In this document: positions 23,860 through 35,569 of the stretch, piece after piece
How positions within the stretch are numbered: position 1 is the stretch's first letter
Layout of the letters: each line of letters begins with the position of its first letter
NCBI GenBank assembly: GCA_000328365.1
Contig: KB291798.1
Coordinates: 317,695-381,694 of the forward strand
DNA: 64,000 bases
From: Capitella teleta
Lineage: Eukaryota > Annelida > Polychaeta > Capitellidae
Direction: 5' to 3'
Notes under the pieces: generated by a model
The model's database searches: none
Seen by the model: only the letters and a program-made list of their open reading frames with translations
What the model was told of the DNA's origin: nothing
Position numbers and translations under genes: made by a program

Positions 23860-24480
23860 TTCACTCACGATTTAATGGCTGGGAGAAAGTGATGGAGCGT
23901 CGAAGAGGCAGCAGCAGCGACAGGTGCTCTCGGCAGGTGAGGCGGCGTTGATGAGGATGCCTCTTATTCCCCGCCTCTCTTTTGTCGGAGCATCTTCAAA
24001 GTGACCGAAAGGGGCGTCGTTACTTCTCGCGCAATCAAATGGTTGCTGCAGCCACCGTCTGACCGGATTAGATGCAACGCTGTTTCCGATTGGCTGATCT
24101 TGAATAACCTTTCGTTGTCTTTCGCGGACGAACTGGATAAAGGAAGTTTTACCCAAACGAGGAGGAAACCTTGCGGGTTAATCAGCTGATGGCCTGGACG
24201 TGTGTCGCCCCCTGTGAACAGTGCCGGTCTTTATTCTGGCACTCTCAAAAGGCCGTAACTCATATGCGTTCATAAAGGAGCCGCGCTCTTCGTGTTACCG
24301 GCTCAAAAATCTTAATAAATTTGTGGCTATCTTATTAGACGTCGCTCTGCTTCTTAAATAATAGGCGAGATTAAACTGAGCTGTGCGTGCGAGGTGTTGG
24401 CTCATAAAACGAAAGCAATTCATCTTATCGCCCGACATGGCAACATCATGTGTCCAGTTTTGACCACGGACTGACCGCTT
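23860..24480. promoter_or_regulatory. GC-rich island, candidate promoter or first exon
   Basis: A GC-rich block in AT-rich surroundings. On the minus strand there is a CCAAT box (plus-strand ATTGGCTG, about 24091) and an open frame without an ATG (23872-24156). On the plus strand an ATG at 23892 opens 15 codons ending at a good donor (CGGCAG|GTGAGG). The block could be the distal promoter and 5' UTR exon of the homeobox gene 3.6 kb away, or the start of an unknown plus-strand gene. The sequence does not decide. Confidence 0.4.
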
Positions 24481-24658
24481 ATTGTGCCCCCCTCAACCGC
24501 TCTCTGACCCCTCTTCTCTCGCCCCTGGGCCCCGGAGGACTCATTACTACGCTCAAAATGATTCGTTTCTGAAATCCATTGAAGGTTTCTATGGTTGATT
24601 TAATGCTAAATACTACTAATAATACTGTACAATTGTACAATTTTACTGAGACGAATTG

Positions 24659-24954
24659 AAAAAAAAAAAAAAAAAAAAAAAAAGTGTCATAAATGCGATT
24701 TAAAGTATTTTTTCTATGCGATTTAATGTGTATTTTAAAAGTCTCTTTCGATTGCATTCGTTGACATGGTGATCTTACATTTATACTTACGTTTTATATA
24801 TGATTATAATCCAAGGAATACATTTCTTGTATGGCCCTAGCCCAATGCTATATATGGCTGATCCCGATCGCCCGTGAATTACATTACATTACAAGATAAC
24901 ATTTTAGATGCCCGGGCTACCTTACAATTATCACGCAGAGACCTGATTTTTTTT

Positions 24955-25018
<64 letters not shown>
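24659..25018. repeat. Poly-A run and (GT)n microsatellite
   Basis: A run of about 24 A at 24660-24683 and about 29 GT units at 24960-25018. Frames across the GT tract are artefacts of the repeat. Confidence 0.95.
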
Positions 25019-25020
<2 letters not shown>

Positions 25021-25395
25021 AGTACCTGCACAGTAATATCATATGCATGTATATAATTGTCGATATATATATTGTAACATTAACACTAAATTCGCAATGT
25101 TCCTTCTGGTGATCTTGTTGAAGCCTTTCATACATACCAGTATTCCTACTTTGAACCATGTTCATTGACCTGCATGACGACATTATTAAAAATAAAATTG
25201 GGCTGAAAATAATTTGCAAACATTCACACGAAATAGAAAATACAAGTATAATCGTAATTTATTTCATAAAATTTCATGACTAGTGGACAACCGTGGTGTT
25301 ACAAGTATATAAATAAATAATTTACATCAATTATTATATATTTATGAGCGAGTAAAACACAATGATATGTTGGGCAGGAGGATAGGGCAGGAGAA

Positions 25396-25450
25396 GGAGG
25401 AGGAGGAGGAGGAGGAGGAGGAGGAGGAGGAGGAGGAGGAGGAGGAGGAG
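25396..25450. repeat. (AGG)n microsatellite
   Basis: About 18 AGG/GGA units directly downstream of the ankyrin gene's stop codon on the minus strand, so probably in its 3' UTR. Confidence 0.9.
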
Positions 25451-25452
25451 AT

Positions 25453-26054
25453 TCATGACGTTACTTCACTGCAATCTGAATCTCGGTCATCGTCATCAGA
25501 TGCATCTTCCCCTTTCTCTTCTCTTCTCTCTTCTTCGATCCTTCAAAAACATATCATGATTGTAATATTTATGCAACGAAATGATCAGAAGAGGAGCTCA
25601 CTGCTGCAGGAACTTGGCGCATTCAGAGCGGCCATAGATCTCAGCCAGGCGTCTTGGTCGGTCGCCATACACATCCTTCTTCGTGACGGAAACTCCGGAC
25701 GAATACAGGGCTCGTAATGCAGCCAGCTTACCGGCTTCTGCTGCTAAGTGAGCCGGCGTCCATCCCATGTCCATGCGAGCCGTTCCTTTGGCGCCGTGGT
25801 CCAACAGGGAGTTGATGCAGCTGACATGTCCTGAGATTACATAGGCGTGAACATGGAGGTGTGAACATGGAGGTGAGATGTGAAAAAAAGATAAAAAGAA
25901 ATATACCTCGAGCCGCGGCCCAGTGGATGGGGGTGCGGTTCTGCCAGTCTGGATCTTTCATGTTGACGTCGAACTTGCCGGTCCTGAGGTATTCCTCCAG
26001 GGCGTCCAGGTCGCCAGTCGTGCAGGCTTCGTGTACCTCCAGTCCGCTGGCCAT
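25453..26054 (-). CDS. ANKRD66: Small ankyrin-repeat protein, ANKRD66-like
   Basis: Ankyrin repeats bind partner proteins; the partner of ANKRD66 is not known to me. Three exons (25907-26054, 25602-25830, 25453-25540) give 154 residues with consistent phases. The start MASGLEVHEACTTGDLDAL is followed by repeats around NRTPIHWAAARGHVSCI and GWTPAHLAAEAGKLAAL, then GDRPRRLAEIYGRSECAKFL. The last motif closely matches the end of human ANKRD66 (DTPKRIAQIYGQ...). The last exon adds an acidic tail (GEDASDDDDRDSDCSEV). An upstream GTG in the same frame is not a plausible start, so I chose the ATG at 26054. If the last intron is not spliced, the protein stops two codons after KFL. Confidence 0.82.
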
Positions 26055-26573
26055 GGCGCAGTTCACAACGTGTGCACCAGCAGCAGTTCAGATTCGCAGT
26101 TCTTCCATCATTTATCAGTGCAATGAATCGTCTTCTTTCTAAGTCTCCTCCGGATCTGCATGAAAGCGAAATTGAAGTTCAAGTTCTTCAGTGCTGTTTT
26201 TCACGAAGAGTGAATATAAGAAATGACCTTAGCAACTGATTTTGAAAAATCTTCATAGCAACGAATAATTCCATCAATTAATGCATGCTATAAAAATAAT
26301 AATAGCATATCACAAATCCATTTTTATGCATTTATTCAGCATGGTCAGCGCCATAAACAATTGTACGTGCCCATTGATGGCAAGTATGGCACTGTGCACC
26401 CATGCCTCTCTTAACTTTATGCATCTTTTTATTATTATTGCATGCAATTTTCTTTTATGTTAAGCGCATAGAAACCTTATCCTATAATTGTACATTTTGC
26501 GCTATTTAAATAAATAAATAATTATTAATATTATTATTATTATTAATATTATTAATATTATTAATATTATTAA

Positions 26574-26669
<96 letters not shown>

Positions 26670-28907
26670 GTACATTTGAATGATAATAAACCATTATGTA
26701 AAACGAGATGTTTGTCATTCACCTTACGAGCCATGCCAACCAAGTACATGACCTGAATTGAAAACGGATCGCATGCCGTATAAATGGAGGCTAGGCACGT
26801 GCATTCCCTGTTGGTATACTTAGTATTCCAGTGGAACCCCGCAGTCCTCAATTCCGCTACTAGTATTACATTCGATTGATTGCTTTTGATTCAATAAGTT
26901 TGTGTAATATTACGAAAAACGGATAGCAGGCTCACTTTTGAGTCCCCATTCAGGGTTATTGTGCTAATATCGCACAAATCACATCAAAGTTGACACAACT
27001 AATCAAAAGTATCGATCTGTAACTCGATGCTACTTGCAGTAATCGCCAATTGAGCATTCTTGTCTGTGGCTTGTCCTCCTATTCTTGAATCACTAAGCCT
27101 CCATTGAAATCATCGGACCCTCGCTCTTATATAGTTAATGCTCCCATCGCTATATGGATTTTGGAAGAGAAATACAAGCTATGTATATTACAGCATAAAT
27201 GTATATGAACCATTCGCTCCTCCCATGCTGGTCTGTCTTGAAACATAATGACACAATATAATAGTTTATGTGTACACGTAGTGAAATAGGAAAATGATAC
27301 TCGACAACCAACTTATCATAAGACTCACCTCAGCAGGCTGTGACACCGAATAAGTCCTCACAAATGTTGCACTCCACAGACTAAGTACAGACACTTAAAG
27401 AAGAGGCTACAAGTTGAGCCACCGGCGATTGATATCAATATTCAATACTGCGTTGGCTGTGGGTGTACGCTGTCTCATCTGTGTGTTTAGGTTGCTCACT
27501 AAGGTGAACTCTGTTTGTCTTTCTTACTTTTTTTCTTTTCTCTTCACCGAAATGATTGCGATTCGGAGGTTGCCCTTTGAACCTCCTACCGTATCGATCT
27601 GCGATCGATTCTTGGGATCGGGGATTGGGTATGTGCAATGTGTAACAACCTGTGCTTCACATCAACTGGTATGCAGTGTTGCTGTATTTGTGTGTTATTT
27701 GCAGACAACACATATACAAGGGTGCCAATACTCCATACTCAATCTCAATGCCAATAATATAGTATGTTGATGGGGTGATAACTGATAAGACCACTATATG
27801 TAACAGAGCATGCTGAAAACCGTAAAGAGAATACAAGAAATTATTCACACGTGGTGGCAAATCAAGAACTCCTCTCACACCCGGCCAATAAAAGGCTCGA
27901 TTTCTTCGATCAGAAGCTTCTATAAGGGACATGCAGGGCGGAATATACGAATAAAGTAGGGCTCCATTTTGACCACATTTGACCTTCACATTTCTATGAT
28001 TACTTGGAATTTAAAAGTCGGTCAGAAATCGAGATTACCACACGCGCCTGTCAGCCAAGGCTCAAGTCACAATAACCCTTGGATCCGACGAGGTCATCAA
28101 TCACATCTCAGGGTTAGATACCTCGAGCAAAACATGTCAGCCGAAAACTATTTGGCGCGCAAAGGGATTCGCATGTGCAGAGAACGTGAATCAACGGCGA
28201 CAGTTGTTCGATCACTCGCTATAAACGCATAGAAAAATATGAGAGAAAATAAAAGAAGAGAATTGAATCGAGTGGGAAATGAACCAATGCGACCATTTGT
28301 TGAACCAGAATCGATGACGAAGAGAACAGCGGAAAAGGAGGAAATAAAGCAACAAGTTCTCTAAGTTCAAATGACACTTATAATGATTCTGTGTTACTTT
28401 ATAATTATATAAGCATACAATGCAACAAGTTTATTAATAACATCTGTCTTAATTATGGAGCCAACGCAATGCTACGCATGCGTTTGGAGCACAAGATGCG
28501 CATTTATTTGCGGATTTTAGACTATTTACACCGTAATATAATTTACCTATTATTTATATGTAATATCTATTATCAAATTGCTATTACATTTATTTGTCAT
28601 TATACAGTGTATAATTTTTATAAACAGTTATAAAAGCTGTTTGCCATTGAGAGAGAACAATATATACATGTGTATGTAAACATATAGGTTTTAAAAAAGT
28701 ATTTTAAAAAATCAAGTTAATACAATTCAATGTATACAATGCACAACTCTCATGTATATATTATGCAAGCTACAGCAGCATCGGTCAGCTCTAGGCAGCC
28801 AAGTCAACTATATTATTATGTTGATTAACTGTAGAAATCGCACTGTTGCATAGTGATGGAACAACAGGTCATCAATTGCAAGTGAAAGGCGAACGCCGGA
28901 AGAGGCG
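26055..28907. other. Intergenic region with (ATT)n microsatellite
   Basis: AT-rich without a secure exon. The main feature is the ATT/ATA microsatellite at 26521-26668. A plus-strand frame at 27414-27770 has a hydrophobic start but no supporting splice signals or recognisable family. Confidence 0.5.
26521..26668. repeat. (ATT)n microsatellite
   Basis: About 148 bp of ATT units, with interspersed ATA variants in the first third and a pure tract after. The poly-Asn frame across it is an artefact. Confidence 0.95.
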
Positions 28908-29415
28908 TTACTTGTGGCATGCCATCTCACCATCGGTTTCCAAACGCTCATCGACATTCTGGGAAATCTTGGCCTCCAAATTGACATCGCCAAGGTCCGG
29001 ATCCGGGATGCCGCAGTCAGCACATAGGCTGACACGGAGCTGTTTTATGAAATCGGGTAATGGACAGCCAGTGGCATTGATCTCGACTAAGAGCTGAGTA
29101 TTGATCAGGGGAGATCGTCTTCGGCGCAAACTTTGATTCATTGCGTGATGCGCTGGAAGCAAAGCATGTTCTTATTTTGAGCTGCTGCATCCCATAACCA
29201 GGAGGCTCTTTTCGCTGACGTTCAGATGGATATGTCTGCGGCGTCCTGTTGGATTGTGCTGGCCTTCGTCTCACTCGGTTGTGCTCTTGAAACAGGTTAT
29301 TTGAACTCCCATCCCTGTTGAATTTATTAATCTCCGGGCTGGACCTATAGTGACCCATAGACTTTTTTTGCGAGGGAATGAGGGAAGCCGCGTCCAGTAC
29401 CCAAGTGTTCTTCAT
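28908..29415 (-). CDS. Hypothetical protein, two exons with a 46-nt intron
   Basis: Exon 1 (29199-29415) begins with ATG (MKNTWVLDAASLIPS) and is rich in Arg, Asn and Ser. Exon 2 (28908-29152) follows a 46-nt intron (donor CCTG|GTTATG, acceptor tttgcttccag). The phase-1 join gives KEPPAHHAMNQSLRRRR. Exon 2 looks more constrained: SPLINTQLLVEINATG, CPLPDFIKQLRVSLCADC and DVNLEAKISQNVDERLE, ending in ACHK. The product is 153 residues. No signal peptide or membrane segment is visible, and I recognise no family. Both frames have coding-like composition, which is the main reason to believe the gene. It is divergent from the lectin gene. Confidence 0.55.
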
Positions 29416-30459
29416 GCTATAGTGCAGCCTGTGCGGGTGGCGTGAATAGTGATCGTAAGGGAGCGCGTTGTGCGGTGCTGTTATAACTAGTTTGACTTGT
29501 TCTGGATCAAATTGCTACTGTTGTAGTCCAATAACAATAAGGCAATGGTTGACGTTATGCCAGATTTAATTAGACTGGAGATTTCAAGTAACATCGTGTT
29601 TATATACATTTGCGGTGATTGAATGAATAAGATGTACTTTAACTCTAACAGCTACGACTCCCTTATATACACACGTACATAATTATACCAGAAACTTGCA
29701 CAGCGACCTTCGCGGAAATGGTAATAATCAAACTCTAACACTGCATGCATTTTATTTTGCTAAAGTGCAATGGTGACAATTCACTGGTTCACAGTATCCA
29801 TCATTCTAATATTAACGTAATTTCTGAATTTTTGAATAATGGTCAATGTGTGCACGAAATGATGCATGTAAATGCTTCGGTCTATCAATGAATGCCAGAT
29901 TCAACGGAACATCGAGTTGCATGCCGTTCAATGATGCGTCAACTGCATGCATATACAAATACATGCATATGATATGGGGTAGTGCAATTGCTTAGATTTC
30001 AAATTAGTGTTAGCCATATTATATCTTAGTTGGCCCTATTATATCAAGGTAAAGTATATCAAGGTACACTACTAGTAATTTAGGCGCTAAACTTTAGATA
30101 CGTTTACATGTATACCTAATGCTTGCTATATACTTTTACACATGCATGTATAATGTAACCACTTGACTATCGGACCAAATAACAGGTATCTGCCCTGAAG
30201 TTGGGTGACTCCACGCATAATTATACGCACGTACGGCACTTTGCTTCGTAGAGCGTAATTCTCGAAACCGCGAAGATCAACACAAATTAGGATCATTTCT
30301 CGTTAACACAAATCTCGAAGATTTACTAAAACGATATTGTTAATTTTTCTTTATTGTTGATTATCTCAAATTTGAGGCTTCTAGCCCCATATACATTAAT
30401 CCGATAATAGTAATCGGACGTGATTTTGCATAAAGAGGGGGATTTCGATATTTTTTCAG
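29416..30459. other. Intergenic region upstream of the lectin exons
   Basis: No exon I can support. The lectin gene needs a signal-peptide exon, which I expected here but could not find. Confidence 0.5.
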
Positions 30460-31466
30460 AAGAAGACTTCAACGAAGAAAGATGCCGTTTCGGTTGGCTG
30501 GCCAGGGGCGAGTACTGCTACCACTTGGAGTTGACCTCCGCCCAACGATACCCCGGGGCCAGCGCCAAATGCATGGATGGAAGTCTGACGAGTGTGTGGG
30601 ATGAAGCAGAGTGGGATTTCATCGTCGATCAACTGGTACGTGGAATAGGGAGCGTGTGTAGTGAGTATATCAATATGAAATCTGAACCTCAATGCTCGGA
30701 ATGCAGCCATGCGAAATATGTTTATAACGTTTGAAGATCAAAGGCTTCACGGACGGGGTTTATCTCTTTGTCAAGAAACCTTCAGTGACTTTTAGTAACG
30801 TTTGTATTTCTAAACTCTCACATTGCTCACGAGAGAAATTTACATGCACATTGAGTGATTCGAGTAATTAGTACTAATAACTGATTAATTTATATTTTGA
30901 CCAAATAAATACGTGTGTAGTATATGCTATAATAGTACATGCATGTGCATAAGTATACTGCGAAAGAAAAAAAAGAAGTAAGCCCTATATACAGAGGGGG
31001 CCAAAAGTAGTCAATCTACTCCATATGTTAAGAACACAACTTTAAAATTAGCTAAAAATTATCTATTATTCACCAAAAAATACCTGATATGGATTGACTA
31101 GGTTATTATGCACCCAGTTATGTGAAGAAATCGAATAAAACGTTACTTTTGAATAAGGAAGAAACATTTAAATGCGATTGGTAAGTGATCGCGAAGAGCT
31201 AGAGCTATGTGCGCGTAATCAGGTTGGGCCCCTGAACCATCATTGTGGAATGTCATCTGATGCGTGGCGCTGCAGTACAAATTATCTGCTTTGTTTTGAT
31301 TTTATAATTGATAAACATTAGTGCTACAATCCCAACAGCAGCACTCACAAACAATAGAATATAGTTCGATCATCCTAATAATAGTAATTTAAGAAGAATT
31401 GTATTAGATGCACGAAGATAATCAATAATGCGTACGACATAAACGACCGGCGCAAAAAAAAAAAAA

Positions 31467-31497
<31 letters not shown>

Positions 31498-34400
31498 CGC
31501 GCGCATTTTCTGCCGTTTGCTGAGCAGCATTGTATACTTAGGTGCAAAAGGAACGCAACGATTTATACTTGGCTCAATGGTTAGTTAATCCAAGTTTGGG
31601 TCTACAAGAATATTCTACACAGTGCACAAGTCTATTCTCTATATTTTCCAACCGTTCGCGATCAGGAATAGATTTTCTTTCGCAGCCAATCTGTAAATTC
31701 CGGTAAACATTATTTCGAGTACTCCCATGACAAGATTTTTTGATAGACCATGAAATTGGCTGGAACGATTGACTCCAACGATTGACTCCAAATTGACTCC
31801 AACGAGTGCTTTACTCAAAAGCACTCAGAGTTAAAAAAAAAATTGCACTCTGGGAAGGCTGACGGGTTCCTGAAAGGTAGTATCCATAAGCCTTCTGGAG
31901 CGTGGAGTTCGTCCAAGAATCACAAACCGCCAAATCGGATACAGTGTATCAACCACACAACAAATGCGTCATCGAGCAGAAAATAACAAGTCTACCGTGG
32001 ATTGACCCCGTTCTGGATGCCTGAAAGTGAGAGCAAACCGAGATGAGTGGCAAATCCGGCGAGCTTCAGGTTAGGACAGGTTCAAGACAGCCATGTTCAC
32101 ATGATATGTGACAGGGGAGGAATGCAACCGACCAATATCTGCAGAGAAACTTTTGATATCGGGTCAGGTAGAAGAAATAGGGGCTCAGATCCCCATAAAA
32201 GACCCCAAATGCGAGTTACAATTATCCAGAGATAATCCGCCTACTACAGAAAGTAATGCTCACCCGTAACTTGCTATGGTCATCGCAGACTTCTTGGAGA
32301 AGGAAAATGATCTCATGGTATGGTCATGGTTGGCACATTGCCAAACTTGTTACCAAATGAGCATTTATGGGATAAACTGAAGTCACCTCACCGCCTCCCG
32401 TCTCTCCACAATAGCAGAGAGCAGATTCAAGGCTGTAACAACATCCCACAGGGCAGGGTTGTGAGTCTCATGGAGATATTTGGCCCAAAAATCCTCTCAT
32501 GTGTTATGAGAGTCAGACGACAGGGAATATCTGATCATGAAAATCGAACATTTATACTGTGACCCCTTGTCGATTTTTCCTTCAATTAAACCAGGTCAAT
32601 TCCATTTGTTTTCTTTAAAATTTCACGAATATGTCCTCAAATGGTTTAACTTGGGACTCACGAAAATTGTGTCTATGCAATGCATATCCGGAATGTGGTG
32701 TTGGCATGACCAAAGAATTGCGTTTCTTTTGCACCTAAGTATGCTTTTCCGCGAAAAGCGTTGATTTTAGTGAGGTCGTTACATTACGTAATATGCTACG
32801 TACCAGAACAACGAAAGAAGAGCGCATTTGGATTGCAACAACATATTCTCAAAACAAAACAAAAAGTACTGAAAAGGTCAGATATCGAGCTGCTTGGCGA
32901 CATAATACATTCATTGCCAACACTTCCACCATCCCGACAGTCAACTTACAATGTACGATGCATTCCCATTATTATCCTCTGTAAGGCCTACTCGGTCATG
33001 AGAGCGATGCCTTATTTGGGCATCCAAATGATGCTCATCCATGGTCAGGGGCCAAAAGGGAAAATAATCAAAATATTGCCGAATGTTGGGTGCACTCTTT
33101 TGATTGAGATAAATCGGCATCAATGTCAACAAAATTGGTTTTGAAATAATAGGAATAGCAGCATGGAATGTTAAACTATCCATGCCAGGTATTTATTCCT
33201 CTGATATTTGCGTAGTTTTTACACTGCGACCTGTTATGTAACAATTTATCGGAAAAGCGCAATGCCATTGAAAAGTATTGAAGGAGTAGATATAGATAGA
33301 CTACTTTTGGCCTACTCTGTATACACCATTGGCGCAAGACACGTGCAGCGAGAACATGTTGGCAGAGCAGGAAATCCAGAATTGCCATTACATCATTCTT
33401 GGCCATGAACAACAGTTTTGTGATACATCGACTGCGCTTTGGGATCGCTAATAGAAGACACGAATCGACCCTTGGTTTTGATTTAGAATTGAGCTTAGAA
33501 ATTTCTTCCATGAATAGGGATTTTTGATTCACTGCATCCATTTACAAAGCCTTATAGATTCCCCATTCACGAACAAAGAAACGACGTAAGGCCTTTGGAG
33601 GGAACAACCTAATTTGCAAGTCATCATAAAGTGGGCGAAAGAAAATTATTGTCGTACGACAGCGAAGTTTTAGGAGTGGCACTTAACGCATCGTGGAACA
33701 TCGATGTCTCTTATTGATGGGCGATGGGTATTGAATGCGAGCGCCATCAATGGCATAATGGAATCGCATCGTCACCACAAACAATTATTGTTTATACATC
33801 CTGATCAGTTTATACCAGAATGGCATTAGGGAAACAATACACGTGCTGCGTAAATATTGTCACACTTCCCGGGGGTCATATAAACAAAAATCCTTTTGTG
33901 ATAGGCCTACTGATTACTGAAATTTATACGAATTACGTATTCAGATTGCAAATAACTCTGCACTGTACTGGATCGGACTGCAGCGGTTTTACAACGTGAA
34001 TAAAACAACCGAATGGATGTGGCATGATAAGTCTGGAGAATTCTACGTTAAAGGAGAAATCGGTGAGTTGATAATCAACGGCAATGAACCCGTAAAGCTG
34101 TATACGTAAAATCTAAAATTATGTAATTCGTAATACAAAATCAGTTCAGGGCAGAAAGGCTACAGCCCGACGTGTATTTGTCCGTGAATTTTTAGAACCG
34201 GTACTTGTATCCCACATGATCAATATCTGAATGAAAGGGTTTTACGAAGAAAAAGCATGGTCTGGAAGAATAAAATTCGCAAAACAAAGCCAGTTCAATT
34301 GGCATTCACTTCTAAACAAAAGGATTTGCGCAATATTTTCAGAAAACATCCCACTATCGCTGAATGGGACGATGGTAGCAGTGGCCATCTCATCGCACTA

Positions 34401-34843
34401 TGCAAGCAGCGTGCACTCCTTCCAAGATAAGCTCGATGGCTACATTTGCAAAGAAGGTATTTACCCATCAGCGCCTTTAATTGATCCAATGATATCAGCC
34501 TTTATTAATTGATGCAATGATATCGCTTCCACACACAGCCCGACCCGCCGTCTATGCCATGGGGTTTGCATGGGAGGTGTACAGCGCCTCCACCCCAGCA
34601 GGGTCAAGAGTCGCCCACAACGATAAGTCGTACCACGCAGCGCACTTCCACGTCGTGCACCCTGACGCTGAGCGAATCCTGAACAACGGAACAACGCTGG
34701 ATAGTGAGCCAGTGAAGAGCGACATGGAGTGCGCCAACCGGTGCATGATGCGCAACAAGTGTGTCTTCTTCCTTCGTTTCTGCTACCAGAGCACCCAGTG
34801 CAGGCAGATGTCTTGCAGATTAGTGGCGCCGCTCACTGTCTAA
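30460..34843 (+). CDS. C-type lectin-like domain plus PAN/apple domain protein (5' partial)
   Basis: Probably a secreted or surface adhesion or recognition protein. Four exons join in phase: 30460-30635, 33945-34062, 34343-34456, 34539-34843. The first three make one C-type lectin-like domain: CRFGWLARGEYCYH, EAEWDFIVDQL, LYWIGLQRF, EWMWHD and the closing DGYICKE. The cysteine of the usual CV.I strand and its partner before the last strand are both absent (VAVAISS; SFQDKLDGY), so one disulfide is lost. No EPN or QPD sugar-binding motif is visible. The last exon carries a PAN/apple module (SDMECANRCMMRNKCVFF, then QSTQCRQMSC) and ends at TAA 34841-34843. The signal-peptide exon was not found. 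The 3.3-kb first intron holds a decayed Tc1 element and repeats. Confidence 0.82.
31190..33330 (+). repeat. Dispersed repeat, copy 3, split by other insertions
   Basis: The left part of the repeat is at 31190-31330 and the right part at 32990-33330. In copy 2 the same parts are adjacent. About 1.65 kb lies between them, including a poly-A tract (31455-31495), the Tc1 relic (31537-32739) and a short frame (32793-32984) whose EERIWIATTY loosely resembles helix-turn-helix regions of mobile elements. This shows that the repeat was there first. Confidence 0.6.
31537..32739 (+). mobile_element. Decayed Tc1/mariner DNA transposon
   Basis: A 1203-bp element with terminal inverted repeats beginning CTTAGGTGCAAAAG (about 23 bp, one mismatch near base 15) and the expected TA duplication on both sides (31535-31536 and 32740-32741). 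Inside are remnants of a Tc1-type transposase: a segment with KGSIHKPSGAW near the N-terminal helix-turn-helix and NEHLWDKLKS near the C-terminal catalytic region, followed by NSREQIQGCNNIPQ. The frame is interrupted several times, so it cannot encode a working transposase. It sits in the first intron of the lectin gene, in the same orientation. Confidence 0.88.
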
Positions 34844-35569
34844 ATTATCTACCCATTTGGACTGAATTTATTTCAACTCTGTTTTATATACATGTACATG
34901 TATTGCTACCCATTTTAAAGATGTTTCGACCTACTGTACACTACACTATTGATGTTCAATGTGATGAATTTTCAGCATAACAAAAAACGCTCTTTCAAAT
35001 GCATCTACATGTATAATCATTAAAATATCCCTAAACAATTAAAAGACATGATTATGAGAATACTAGTAATATCAACATTGTCTTCTACCAGAGCTATTGA
35101 TCATAATTTAATACCTGTTTTTCTAAATATTCAATCAAAGCCATAACTAAATTAATAAAATAATGCTCAACACTTCGAAGAGGGAAGAAGACTTTACTTT
35201 CAACATACCTGTATTAAATAACACAATATGTAACACAATGAAATACATTATGTAAATTAATAGCAAGTTAACAATAAAATGCTCTGCACCAACAAGATGA
35301 AACACTCATTTTAGAAGTTTTAATTAAAAGCATTTTTTTAAAGAAAACAAAAGTCACAAGACAAACATAAAGTCATCACGAAATATACTAATTAGCATGG
35401 AATTAATTAAGATGAAATATCATTGCAGAAGTGTTCATAAAAGGGCGAATACGTAATTAAAGACACAGCAGAATGATCCAGTTACACAGAAGGGAGCTAG
35501 CTTTGCAGCGGTTTCAAATAACCAATAAAAAAGCCAACAAAGAAAAGCTGATTAGAAAGTTAAGGCCCT
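34844..35569. other. Convergent 3' ends of the lectin gene and SYCP2
   Basis: AT-rich, no exon seen. It holds the lectin 3' UTR (a possible AATAAA near 35271 and AT-rich variants near 35157) and the SYCP2 3' UTR. Confidence 0.5.

Noticed and set aside
26506-26718. Poly-asparagine frame
   Set aside because: It is the ATT microsatellite read in one frame.
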